Shown here one piece after another: positions 40,701 through 49,926 of a stretch of 64,000 nt of DNA. This stretch comes from Patellifolia procumbens (taxonomy: Eukaryota > Streptophyta > Magnoliopsida > Caryophyllales > Amaranthaceae). The stretch's first letter is position 1. Each line of letters starts with the position of its first letter. The stretch lies in NCBI GenBank assembly GCA_947645195.1, contig CANSGD010001448.1:186001-250000 (forward strand), in the 5' to 3' direction. The translations under genes and the position numbers were made by a program. A model generated the notes under the pieces. The model saw only the letters and a list, made by a program, of their open reading frames with translations, did no database searches and was not told where the DNA came from.

Positions 40701-41142
40701 ACTTGAGCACATTATTGAAGTCACCCATCATCATCCAAGGACCAACTAGAGAGCTACCTATCTTTTCCAAGTCCTTCCATAATACACACCTATCAGCAGC
40801 ATCATTATGAGCATAAATTATAGAACAAGCAAATGAAACCTTAGAGCTACAAGAAGTAGCAACACAGTGCACTAACTGATCAGTGCAGAATCTGATGTCC
40901 ACCTCAAAAACTCTAGGGTCCCAAGCAATGATAATTCTACCCCTTCCATGCCATGGTAAGTTTGTAGTGATATTCCAACCTGGAAATAAGTTTAGATACA
41001 AGGCCCCCAATTTATGTGCCCTGATCTTGGTTTCAAGGAGACAAACAAGCTTAGCTTTATGTAAGGAAATAAGGTTCTTCACCTCTTTCTGCTTAGCTAA
41101 CTTGTTTATACCCCTTACATTCCAGCAAATGATATTATCCAT
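37768..41142 (-). CDS. LINE-3 ORF2, APE endonuclease / reverse transcriptase, intact
   Basis: 1124 codons from ATG 41142 to the stop at 37768. The endonuclease is at about 1-230, with Asn8 (WNVRG), Glu37 (LLETK), Asp141 (GDFN) and the FDHSPAL box at about 222. The reverse transcriptase is at about 460-740: KSPGVDGYGSSFFK, YRPIACCTVIYK, AFVAGRSIIDN, motif A KIDLQKAYDTI, RGLRQGDPISP, and FADD at 691-694. The zf-RVT region is near 960-1030 (IPKHSFMIWLAAHQ, CTICG). No RNase H domain is visible, which is common in plant L1 elements. The protein nicks the target and reverse transcribes the LINE RNA from the nick (target-primed reverse transcription). All catalytic residues I can identify are present, so it could be active. 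It starts inside the ORF1 stop, implying coupled translation. Confidence 0.92.
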   Translation of the reverse strand: MDNIICWNVRGINKLAKQKEVKNLISLHKAKLVCLLETKIRAHKLGALYLNLFPGWNITTNLPWHGRGRIIIAWDPRVFEVDIRFCTDQLVHCVATSCSSKVSFACSIIYAHNDAADRCVLWKDLEKIGSSLVGPWMMMGDFNNVLKYEERVGAAVTSREIAAFQRCLNYCNLTDVKFIGRFYTWNNKQDNEDRVLAKLDRVVANVDWLNLFKSVEVIFLPEGYFDHSPALIKCFPTPQGKIPFRYFQMWSKCENFLNVVKVAWQQQIHGYKMFQVWQKLKILKQGLKKINRDRFGDVEAAHLNAVVALKACQNQLHLDPRNVSLVHAEYIAHQKLKDAQGNYLSFLSQKAKGEWILDGDSNTKKFHNSVKLLAQRNNINAIMSSDEVWVYEHEEVKHIFLKHFSNFVANTKSDVLPINSSFILQGPVLVDAQHDLLNLHFTGEEIKLALWSIPSNKSPGVDGYGSSFFKDAWDVVGQDVISAVQEVFSSGRMLQALNTTAITLVPKVDCPSHVGDYRPIACCTVIYKIISKLLCSRLKRVLPGLVSQSQSAFVAGRSIIDNILLCQDLVKHYTRKQAARSCLMKIDLQKAYDTIEWHFVHDLLQALNFPKDFIDILMVCITTTKYTILFNGACTELFEAKRGLRQGDPISPLVFVLCMEYLTRILKYQGEKSDFRFHPRCQELKLNSLCFADDLMVFSRGDYRSVYLMLQGMKIFEKSSGLAANKLKSEIFQVNMKATDLHRITRMSGFSSGAWPLKYLGAPISTKKLRIADCEKLVEKMLFRIKSWQHRTLSFAGRLQLVNSVLMSVCNYWMQIFIFPEAVLSRINQICRVYLWQGNANYLKPGYVNWEKVCSRKCHGGLGVRDIKLWNLLAVSKQIWAIVEKKDTLWVRWVNSVYIQGDDWWHHHPKTTTSWIWRYFCQVRDEVKQAPWLPQPGQVFSIGKCYKQAQKRGTKVVWDRIVWNRLNIPKHSFMIWLAAHQRIMTREKLKKIGVCTEDTCTICGSHTESLDKLLFHCLFSKQIWEECLVWIKIKKRWTSMDDCLNWISKRGNMSQAKRKVVFSVVAAVVYHIWLARNQAYWCSYVPSVDSCSASIKFVIRTRMKLVYNSKAFSKIKCWLDELQL

Positions 41143-42436
41143 TCACAATAGGGGAATTCAACCCCTTATCAATTAACTCATCATTACCTCTGTCATCAGG
41201 GAGGGTATCTGCAGTAGCCACTTCAGTAGGTACCTGTTGTAGCACCTCAAATCTATTGGGATTTGTCTGGCTTGTACTAACAGTAGCTTTGGCATTAGAA
41301 GTTTGCTGTTTTTTAAATTTACTGGAGACTGGTCTGAAACCTTCCTCATCAACCAACAGCTCTTGGTTCAATTTAGGGTTCACTTTGGGTCTCCATTCCT
41401 GCTTCTTTCTAACAATCCTACAATCATCACCTGTATGGCCTATCTTCTTGCAATGCTTGCAAATTTCAGGTTTCCACTCATATTCAATAATCTGATTGAG
41501 AGGTACACCATGTTCATTCAAGAAAGATACAGAGTCAGGATATACCTGATCCACCAACACTTCCACCAGCACTCTTGCATACATCAACCTATCTCTCTTC
41601 TCTGTAGCTTGATCAACCTTTACAAAGTCACCTAAAGCCTGTACTATTTTGGTAAGGCTTCGACCTCCCCAATATTTCACATTTAGCTTTGGGAGTTTAA
41701 CCCAAATAGGGACCTTTTTCACCACTTGGTCACCAATATCAGCATCAATGTCCCATGATTTGACAATCAAAGGCTTAGAATCAAAGCTGAAATGGCCAGT
41801 AAGAGCCAAATTTTTTCCACCCAAGTCACTAAATCTCACCATAATAGTCCCCTTGCCAACTTGAGCAATCTTATCAATGCCCATTTTTCCCCAAATCCTC
41901 TTCAGAAACCCTTCCATTACAGAAAAAGGTGGATTAGCTCCTACCACAAAACAGAAAATGGCTGTTTGCCAATAGTCTACCTCCTCAGCAACATCATCTA
42001 GTTCTATTTTAGGTAACTGCTCCATTTGAGGAGGCTGCTCATCTATAACATTTAGCTTACTGAAGCTCTTCTTCCCAGTGTGCATCTCTACACTAACAGC
42101 AGAGCCAAATAAAATGTTCTTACTAGGATTGCTATGCTTGAACTTACCTCTAGAAACTGAGGCATGATCTCCATTGTTGGATTTCAGAGCTGAAACCCAT
42201 TCTGAGAACCTTCTCAGAGCTTGAGGGTTAACTTCATCCCCATCAGAATGTACAATAGGCGTATCAGGATTGAACTCCTCATCACTTGTAATGTCAAGAT
42301 CAGAAATGTCTTCCTCTTCCTCAGTCAGTTTGCCTTTCTGCTTCAGATCAATGGAGGTTTTAGTTATGGAATCAGAGTCTACTTTGCTTCGTGCATTCTT
42401 TCTCTTTGGGGGTCTGCCTCTCTTGCCCCCTGCCAT
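41135..42436 (-). CDS. LINE-3 ORF1, Gag-like RNA-binding protein with AT-hook
   Basis: 433 codons from ATG 42436 (MAGGKRGRPPKRK) to TAA 41135; the ATG lies in GCCATGGCA, a good plant context. Residues 5-13 (KRGRPPKRK) form an AT-hook core, a motif that binds the minor groove of AT-rich DNA; LINE-1 and LINE-2 lack it. An acidic region follows (EEEEDISDLD). The DUF4283-like domain is at about 145-310 (MEGFLKRIWG, VPIWVKLPKL, KYWGGRSLTK), and the CCHC knuckle CKHCKKIGHTGDDC at 326-339. The C-terminus ends PIVNG at the ATGGATAA overlap with ORF2. Expected role: RNA packaging of the element, nuclear and cytoplasmic. The AT-hook role in targeting is inference. Confidence 0.9.
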   Translation of the reverse strand: MAGGKRGRPPKRKNARSKVDSDSITKTSIDLKQKGKLTEEEEDISDLDITSDEEFNPDTPIVHSDGDEVNPQALRRFSEWVSALKSNNGDHASVSRGKFKHSNPSKNILFGSAVSVEMHTGKKSFSKLNVIDEQPPQMEQLPKIELDDVAEEVDYWQTAIFCFVVGANPPFSVMEGFLKRIWGKMGIDKIAQVGKGTIMVRFSDLGGKNLALTGHFSFDSKPLIVKSWDIDADIGDQVVKKVPIWVKLPKLNVKYWGGRSLTKIVQALGDFVKVDQATEKRDRLMYARVLVEVLVDQVYPDSVSFLNEHGVPLNQIIEYEWKPEICKHCKKIGHTGDDCRIVRKKQEWRPKVNPKLNQELLVDEEGFRPVSSKFKKQQTSNAKATVSTSQTNPNRFEVLQQVPTEVATADTLPDDRGNDELIDKGLNSPIVNG

Positions 42437-42528
42437 GGCTTCCACAGATGGTGGAGGTGGGAAGGAGAAATCGCCTCAGAAGAGAGAGAACTCTCTATTT
42501 TTAGAAACCTTGAAACCTTTTTTTCATC

Positions 42529-45330
42529 GATACCTTATTTTCCATCATTGTGGACTGAGTGCCGTTAAGGAGCATATGTTACTCAAAACCACCTCATACA
42601 ACGGCCGTTTGGCCCCTTATTTGGTATTTCATATTTTTTAGTAATTGAAACCTACCACAAAATTTTCGTCTGAATCTGGAAACTTTTTTTTGAAACCTTT
42701 TTTTCCATCAACGTTGACTGAGTGCCATTACGGAGTAATGTGACTCAAAACCACCTTATACGACTTTTGTTTGGCCCCATATTTGCTATTTCATAATTTT
42801 CTGGTCATTAAAAACTACCATCAAAATTTCGTCTCAATCTGAAAACTTTTTTTTGAAACCTTCTTTTCCATCAACGTGGACTGAGTGCTGTTAAGGAGCA
42901 TGTTACTCAAAACCATCCGTTTGGCCCCATATTTGGTATTTCATTTTTTTTGTCATTGAAACCTACCACTAAAATTTCATCTCAATTTGGAAACTTTTTT
43001 TGATACCTTATTTTCCATCAACGTGGACCGAGTGCCGTTACGGAGCATATGTGACTCAAAACCACCTCATACGACGGTCGTTTGGCACCATATTTTGAAA
43101 TTCACATTTTATTGGTCATTCAAACCAACCACAAAAATTTCATCTCAATTTGGAAACTTTTTTTTAAACCTTTTTTTCCATCAACGTGGACCGAGTGCCG
43201 TAACGGAGCATATGTCACTCAAAACCACCTCATACGAAGGCCGTTGGCCACATAATTTGTATTTCGTATATTTTTGGTCATTGAAGCCTACCACCAAAAT
43301 TTCATCTCGATTTGGAAACTTTTTTTGAAACCGTTTTTTCCATCAACGTGGACAGAGTGCCGTTACGAAGCATATGTGACTCAAAACCACCTCATACGAC
43401 GGCCGTTTGGCCCCATATTTTGTATTTCATATATTTTTTGGTAATTGAAACCTACCGCAAAAATTTCGTCTCAATCTAGAAACTTTTTTTGATACCTTAT
43501 TTTCCATCAACGTGGACCGAGTGATGTTACGGAGCATATGTGACTCAAAACCACCTCATACGACGGTCGTTTGGCACCATATTTTGAAATTCATATTTTA
43601 TTGGTCATTGAAACCTACCACAAAAATTTCATCTCAATTTGGAAACTTTTTTTGAAACTTTTTTTTCCAACAACGTGGACCGAGTGCCGTAACGGAGCAT
43701 ATGTCACTCAAAACCACCTCATACGACGGCCGTTTGGCCCCATATTTTGTATTCCGTATGTTTTTGGTCATTGAAACCTACCACGAAAATTTCATCTCGA
43801 TTTGGAAACTTTTTTTGAAATCTTTTTTATTCCATCAACGTGGACAGAGTGCCGTTACGAAGCATATGTGACTCAAAACCACCTCAAACGACGGCCAAAT
43901 GGCCCCATATTTTGTATTTCGTATATTTTTGGTCATTGAAACCTAGCACCAAAATTTCATCTCGATTTGGAAACTTTTTTTGAAACCTTTTTTTCCATCA
44001 ACGTGGACAGAGTGCTGTTACGAAGCATATGTGACTCAAAACCACCTCATACGACAGCAGTTTGGCCCCATATTTTGTATTTCATATTTATTTGGAAATT
44101 GAAACCTACCACAAAAATTTCGTCTCAATCTGGAAACTTTTTTTAATACCTTTTTTTCCATCAACGTGGACCGAGTGCCGTTACGGAGCATATGTTACTC
44201 AAAACCACCTCATACGACGCCATTTTGCCCAATATTTGGTATTTCATATTATTTTTTTTATCATTAAAACCTACCACCAAAATTTCTTCTCAATCTGAAA
44301 ACTTTTTTTTGAAACTTTTTTTCCATCTACGTGGACTGAGTTCGTTACGGAGCATAAGTTACTCAAAACCACTTCATACGACACCGTTTTGCCCAATATT
44401 TGGTATTTCACATTTTTTTTATCATTAAAACCTACCACCAAAATTTCATCTCAATCTGAAAACTTTTTTCTGAAACTTTTTTCCCAACAACGTGGACTGA
44501 GTGCCGTTACGGAGCATATGTGACTCAAAACCAACTAATACGACGGCCGTTTGCCCCATATTTTGTATTTCATATTTTTTTGGTCATTGAAACCTACCAC
44601 CAAAATTTCGTCTTAATCTGGAAACTATTTTTTGAAACCTTTTTTTCCATCAACGTAGACTGAGTGCCGTTACGGAGCATATGTGACTCAAAACCACCTC
44701 AGACGACGGCCGTTTGGCCCCATATTTTGTATTTGATATTTTTTTGGTCATTAAAACCTACCACCAAAATTTCATCCCAATCTGGAAACTTTTTTGATAC
44801 CTTATTTTCCATCAACGTGAATTGACTGCCGTTACGGAGACTATGTTACTCAAAATCACCTCAGACGATGGTCGTTTGGCCCAATATTTGGTATTTCATA
44901 TTTTTTTGGTCATTAAAACCTACCACCAAAATTTCGTCTCAATCTGAAAACTTTTTTTAAAACCTTTTTTTCCATCAACGTGGACAGAATGTCGTTATGG
45001 AGCATATGTGACTCAAAACCACCTCATACGACGGTTGTTTGGCCCCATATTTTGTATTTGTTATTTTTTTAATCATTAAAACGTACCACCAAAATTTCGT
45101 CCCAATCTGGAAACTGTATTTTGATACCTTATTTTCCATCATTGTGGACTGAGTGCCGTTAAGGAGCATATGTTACTCAAAACCACCTCATACAACGGCT
45201 GTTTGGCCCCTTATTTGGTATTTCATATTTTTTATTAATTGAAACCTACCACAAAATTTTCGTCTGAATCTGGAAACTTTTTTTTGAAACCTTTTTTTCC
45301 ATCAACGTTGACTGAGTGCCATTACGAAGT
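42529..45330. repeat. Satellite block 4, about 17 monomers
   Basis: Continues block 3 after LINE-3: the monomer that follows the insertion (CATTGTGGACTGAGTGCCGTTAAGG) is the subtype that elsewhere follows the GTATTTTGATACC monomer. The order ACCATATTTTGAAATTC, GACGGCCAAATGGCC, ACGCCATTTTGCCC, GGAGACTATG, GGACAGAATGTCG matches units in block 3. The array is cut at about 45330 within CCATTACG-AGT, where the Athila-like LTR begins. Confidence 0.95.
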
Positions 45331-46310
45331 TCTTTCATTCACGTACGTTCATAAAGAAAAATTCGCTTCATTGCCTATTGGGTTTGTGTGAGTGTTCATT
45401 GAATCCTAAGAGTTGGTTTATTTTTGTGGTTATATGGTGTTGATTGGGAGTTGTTTAGGCCATGTTAGGGCTTATTTGAGTGTTCATGCTCCCCCTTTCT
45501 TGGTTCTTCCACCACATTACCCAAAAGTATCCCCTACCTCTTACCTAAGCCCCATTACAACCCGAAAAAGTCCTCTTGAGCTTGTGCCTACAATGTCTAC
45601 TGGATTGATTTTGAGTCAGTTTGTCAAAGTTAAAGAGTACGTCTGCTAGTTGAGTCGACTTGATTAGGATTAGCGACATTTTACCTTCTTAAACACATGA
45701 GAGTGTGAGTGGGAAGGGACATTTATGGTCGGGTCGGTGAGTGTTCGGGCACATTCTTTGCCTGCCACAAAATTGAGAGGAGTGACACCCTTTGTGAGCA
45801 CCTTTTCAGGATTTGTATGCCTTGTAGTCACTTGAACTTGATGAATTGCTTGGATGATTGGTGGTTGGAAGGATTTGATTTGCCGAATTTGAATTATGCC
45901 TGCTTGAACGATTCTTAGTCTTGAAAATGTTTTTTGAGCTTGAATTATTTTATCTATGGGGTGAGGCAATCTATTCCACGATCATGTTCTATTAGCTTGG
46001 GGGAAATTGATATATCGATTTCTTATAGAGTTTTTCCCTTTTGTTACAAGCTAAATTGTGCGATATTGATGCTCTTAGGAGCTATATATGCTAACTATTT
46101 CGATATAGTTGTGGTTTGTGTATTCTATATCATTTTGCAGGTTTTAGGGAAAAAACTCCCTATTTACTTGATATTTTGAGCACCACGCTGTAGCGGAAGG
46201 TTATGAGGCATCTTGGAGGTCTCGAGATGGTATTTGGACCCCATTATGAAGAAGTAAGTGTGCAAAGACTTGGAGTCTGAAGCCACGTAGAAGAAAGGAA
46301 GACAGCAGCC

Positions 46311-46568
46311 TCGCCCGATCAGGTCGGGCAACGACAGCCCGATCGGGTACGAGTAAAACAGCCAAAGTTCAGATTTTCCGCCCGATACCGTCGGGCGGAC
46401 CTACACCAAGCCATTTTGCTGCATTTGCCAAGAAGTTGAAGGAAGCCTTCACCCGATGAGTCTTGCCCGATCGGGTGACCTTTGCCCGATCTCATCGGGC
46501 GCTCATTAATTTATTGCTGCTGGAGGCATGTTCCCATACCCGATCGGGCGGCCCTTTGCCCGATCGGG
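46311..46568. repeat. CCCGATCGGG palindrome cluster in the LTR (U3)
   Basis: Perfect palindromes CCCGATCGGG at 46338-46347, 46466-46475, 46539-46548 and 46559-46568. In addition there are split versions in which CCCGAT and its complement are separated by a few bases (46314-46328, 46381-46395, 46485-46499). They are upstream of the TATA box and so in the U3 promoter region. Confidence 0.85.
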
Positions 46569-46631
46569 TGGACGACACGGGGGATGCGATTTTCGTTATT
46601 TCCCCACTCTATCTTATTATTTTCTGAGAAA

Positions 46632-46640
46632 TTATAAATA
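46632..46640 (+). promoter_or_regulatory. TATA box of the Athila-like LTR
   Basis: TTATAAATA in an otherwise mixed region about 870 bp before the LTR end. It marks the likely U3/R boundary about 30 bp downstream. It is the best TATA match in the LTR; the start site is inferred only. Confidence 0.55.
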
Positions 46641-47163
46641 CTTTTTAGGTTGTTTTTATTGGTATCTTTCATCATATTGAACATTTAGAGAGCTCTTAGC
46701 CTAGGTTATCATTGCTTTTCATTGTAGAAGAGATTCAAGTATTACTTTAATTCAATTAAAGTTTCCGCTTTCCGTCAATTTGGTAATCGTCTTGCTTATT
46801 GCTTTATTCTTATCTCTCAATTACTTTAGTTAAATTGCTTATTTTTCAATTAGCTCATGATGCAATTCTTAGGGTTTTCAATTAGATTTGTTGTTGTCAA
46901 TTCAATCATGTCTGAGTAGTTCTCTTTCTAGGGTGTTAGATAGGGAAGCCATGTTTATACCATGATTGTTATTTAGACTCCTATTGATTTATAGGGCTTG
47001 ATTAGAGTGATTGTGGTGTGGTTTGTTCTTAAATAGTGATTAATGTTAGTGGCCAATTTCATTGATTGCTTGTGGTTAATAGTTGTTTGCACAGATCCGT
47101 CTTACGACTAGAGGCCTAGGACACATCAGTAGTTCTGATTACGTTAGTGAACATGCGGCGTAT

Positions 47164-47201
47164 GTTGAACTATGAGCGTTGAGTCTTAATCATAGCTCAA
47201 C
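47164..47201 (+). other. Long imperfect hairpin in the LTR R/U5 region
   Basis: GTTGA-A-CTATGA (47164-47175) pairs with TCATAG-C-TCAAC (47190-47201): eleven pairs with one A-C mismatch, around a 14-nt loop. Its position in the transcribed leader, upstream of the primer site, would suit a packaging or dimerisation element, but that role is inferred. Confidence 0.5.
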
Positions 47202-47518
47202 ACATGCTCTAATCCCTCGACTCTTGACCTAGGTTTGGATAGTTGTTGACCTTGTTTGATTGGTATAAGCATAGTGGACCGACCTAATACCTTAGACTTT
47301 TATTCCATAGTTAAATCCTCAACTTAATTCGTATTCTTTAGCTTACTCATTAGTTTAGTTAATTCTCCATATTTTCATCTGAAGTAGTTAGTTAATTGAA
47401 TACTAATATAGAAACTCTGTCTCCCTGCGGATTCGACCCTGCTTCCACTGACTACCTTAGTTAGAGGACCGTAGGTTTATCTTTGAATAGGTTATACGAC
47501 TAAAACCCTATCAAATTT

Positions 47519-47535
47519 TGGCGCCGTTGCCGGGG
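47519..47535 (+). promoter_or_regulatory. Primer binding site for tRNA-Asp
   Basis: TGGCGCCGTTGCCGGGG is complementary to the 3' end of plant tRNA-Asp(GTC), which ends CCCCGGCAACGGCGCCA. It lies five bases after the LTR end. A tRNA-Asp primer is characteristic of the Athila lineage. Minus-strand cDNA synthesis would start here. Confidence 0.9.
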
Positions 47536-47639
47536 AGACGGCTAGTTTTCTAGTTTTTATTCGATTAATTAGCGTACTTCTCTTTGCCTCATTGGAACAT
47601 CCCGTTCCAATTGAGGCCGTTCTTACGGTTATCTTGTCA

Positions 47640-48960
47640 CTTTCTCTTATACGTCCAGGTATCAAAAGAAAACTCACATTATACCTGGAGATCCTGACAC
47701 AGAAGCAATACTTCGGGATCTTAGAGCAGAATTTGACCAAGAGAAACCAGTTTCAGAGATTTCTACATTACCAATGGCGAAGTCACTGAAATCTTATGGG
47801 GTGCCTAATCCTGAAGGCATACTCACAGGTCCACCGATGCCCACTATTGCTGCGAACAATTTTGAAATCAAACCTGCACTAATTAATATGGTGCAGCAGA
47901 ATCAGTTTAGTGGGCATCCTTCTGAAGATCCGGCCAATCATCTGCAGAGATTCCAACAACTCTGCAGGACTGTTAAACATCAAGGAGTCACACCTGAGCA
48001 GCTGAAGGTTATGTTATTTGAGTTCTCACTCAGAGACAAGGCTCAGAGGTGGTTCAGCGATATCACTGAGACAGAATGGCCGGCAATTTCTGCTGCGTTT
48101 CTATATGAGTATTACCCTCCCACAAAACAGCAGAAATCAGGAACAAGTTGGCTACGTTTACCCAAGAGCCGGATGAGACATTGAGGGAAGCGTGGACTAG
48201 ATTCAGAGACCTACAGAGGGAATGTCCACATCATAATATGGACAAGTGGTTTCTGACGCAGACTTTTTATAATGGTCTGCAGCCTCAGACGAAGAGTATT
48301 GTTGATTCGTCTGCAGGAGGAGTCTTTTTAGACAAGGCAGTTGATGAGGGTTATGACTTCCTAGCAAATCTTGCAGCCAATGACCATTCATCATCTAGGA
48401 GTTTGACTAAGAAGGTACTTGAAGTTGATGCTATTTCTATGCTTACATCTCAGATGGCGCAACTCACTTAGCAGCTAATGAAGTCCTCTAGTTTAACACC
48501 TCCGCCTATGAGCATCAACGCTATGTCAGCAGTTGCACCCATCACCTCATCTTACTGCGAGGTGTGTGGTATTCAGGGTCACTTCGGCCATGATTGTCAG
48601 TTCAATCAGAATCAGATGGAGCAGGCTAATGCTTTTCAGCAAAGACAACCCAATAACCCCTACTCCAACACATTCAGTCCTGGTTGGAAAGACAACCCAC
48701 TTCTTTCCTATAGAAGCAACAATGTTCAAAACCCACAGCCACAAAATTCCTACCATCCCCCACAACATTCCTATCAACCTCCACATCACAACCCAAAACC
48801 CAACTACTACCAAAACCAAGGGAACTCTCATAATCCCCCTGGTTTCCAAAGACCTGCTCATCAGAACTATCAGCCAGCACCACAAAATGCGCCCTCACAA
48901 GAGCCTAGCAATTCTGAATTGATGAAACTCATATTGTCTATGCAAAAGGCCAATGAGGAA
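47640..48960 (+). pseudogene. gag: gag of the Athila-like element (capsid and nucleocapsid), broken
   Basis: The coat protein of the virus-like particle. The first ATG in frame is at 47774 (MAKSLKSYGVPNPEG), but similarity-like residues continue upstream in the same frame to about 47650 (IIPGDPDTEAILRDLR), so the true start is upstream or lost. The retrotrans_gag-type core (FSGHPSEDPANHLQRF, DKAQRWFSDI) is followed by a frame change near 48130, then REAWTRFRDLQRECPHH. An in-frame TAG at 48469-48471 precedes the zinc knuckle CEVCGIQGHFGHDC (48556-48597). A Pro/Asn/Gln-rich linker and a charged helix-like stretch follow. At least two lesions; no full Gag expected. Confidence 0.85.
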
Positions 48961-49926
48961 GCAAAAAGGGCCCATGAGGAAACACAAAAGTCCCAGGAGA
49001 AGCACATAAAACTTCTCGAGACTCAGATTGCTCAGTTGGCAGAAACTAGTGCACAGAGGCAGCAGGGACAATTGCCGGGGCAACCTACACATAGGGAGCA
49101 AGCAAATGCCGTTACTCTTCGTAGTGGTACTGCTTATGCCGCTCCTCCTATGCCCATTGATGATGATACTGTCCCTAGAAAGGAGAATGAGGTAGTTGAG
49201 AAGGAATTGGAGAAGAATTCGACGTCTGATGTCGAAGTGTCTGAAACAGCTAAACAGGCAGAAAAGAAGAAGGATAAGGTTTCTGATACACCTTTTACAC
49301 CAAGGTTGCCTTTTCCTCATCGAATGCAAAAGTCCAAGGTGGATCAACAACTTGGTAAGTTCTTGGCTATGGTCAAGAACCTTGAGGTAACGGTTCCTTT
49401 CACTGAACTTATTTCTCAAGTGCCTGTCTATGCTAAGTTTTTGAAGGAGATGATCACAAAAAAAAGAGATTTTGGTGGGGTAGATAGTGTCGCACTCACT
49501 GAAGAGTGTAGTGCCATTTTTCAAAATACATCTCCACCTAAATTGAAAGATCCGTGTAACTTTTCCATCCCTTGTCATGTAGGTGCACTTTTTATTGATA
49601 AAGCTTTATGTGATTTAGGTGCATATGTGTCTGTCATACCTTTGTCTGTCTGTAATAAACTGAATATGGGAGCACTTAAGTGCACTCAAATTACTTTGCA
49701 GATGGCTGACCGTTCTATAAAATACCCTCTAGGTGTTTTAGAAGACGTCCCTGTTAGGGTGGGGAAGTTATACATTCCTGTGGATTTTGTTGTGTTGGAT
49801 ATGGAGGAGGATGCCCAAATTCCTATTATTTTGGGCAGACCATTTTTGTGCACTGCAGGTGCTGTTATTGATGTCAAGTCAGGATCTTTGACTTTGAGTG
49901 TTGGTGATGATACTGTCACTTTTTAA
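48961..49926 (+). pseudogene. Athila-like protease region
   Basis: Continues the frame that is open from 48478. After a Lys/Glu-rich linker comes a retropepsin-type aspartic protease domain at about 49550-49890: CNFSIPCHVG, the active-site segment ALCDLGAYVSVIPL with Asp at 49612-49614, and the ILGRPFL segment typical of gypsy proteases. The active site reads DLGA. A TAA at 49924-49926 ends this frame, but the same frame continues at once into the next segment (49939 onward), so this is probably a nonsense change rather than a natural end. Confidence 0.82.

Larger units (their letters stand above)
37657..42528 (-). mobile_element. LINE-3: full-length L1-type retrotransposon, both ORFs open, 13-bp target duplication
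   Basis: About 4.87 kb on the minus strand. The target duplication GATACCTTATTTT is present at 37644-37656 (3' side) and 42529-42541 (5' side). The 3' end has an A tail, seen as T 37657-37666 (ten beyond the duplication). ORF1 (42436-41135) and ORF2 (41142-37768) are both uninterrupted and overlap by 8 nt. The 3' UTR is about 100 bp. Between the 5' UTR and the right duplication lies satellite-like sequence GAAACCTTGAAACC plus T tract plus CATC (42504-42528) that is not part of the local array. The exact duplication and open frames suggest a recent insertion. Its proteins differ clearly from LINE-1 and LINE-2, so it is a separate family. Confidence 0.93.
45331..47513 (+). repeat. 5' LTR of the Athila-like element (left limit approximate)
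   Basis: About 2.18 kb of non-coding sequence between satellite and primer site. It ends ATCA at 47513, five bases before the primer site, preceded by the GGATTCGACCCTG segment often seen near the 3' end of plant gypsy LTRs. It contains a cluster of CCCGATCGGG palindromes (46311-46568), a TATA box (46632-46640) and a long hairpin (47164-47201). The left end at the satellite lacks an obvious TG start, so the LTR may be slightly truncated. Short open frames here (for example 45413-45649) show no recognisable protein. Confidence 0.72.

Noticed and set aside
45413..46179. Small ORFs in the LTR (78, 69, 81 codons plus, 99 codons minus)
   Set aside because: Non-coding LTR sequence; no motif, and cysteine-rich chance translations of AT-rich DNA.
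47592..47789. Small gene upstream of gag (65 codons)
   Set aside because: Overlaps the gag frame, which shows gag-like residues in another frame (IIPGDPDTEAILRDLR); no recognisable protein.
48547..49578. Long minus-strand frames opposite gag-pol (112 and 227 codons)
   Set aside because: Antisense shadows of a biased coding strand (Pro/Gln/Lys-rich); no start or domain.
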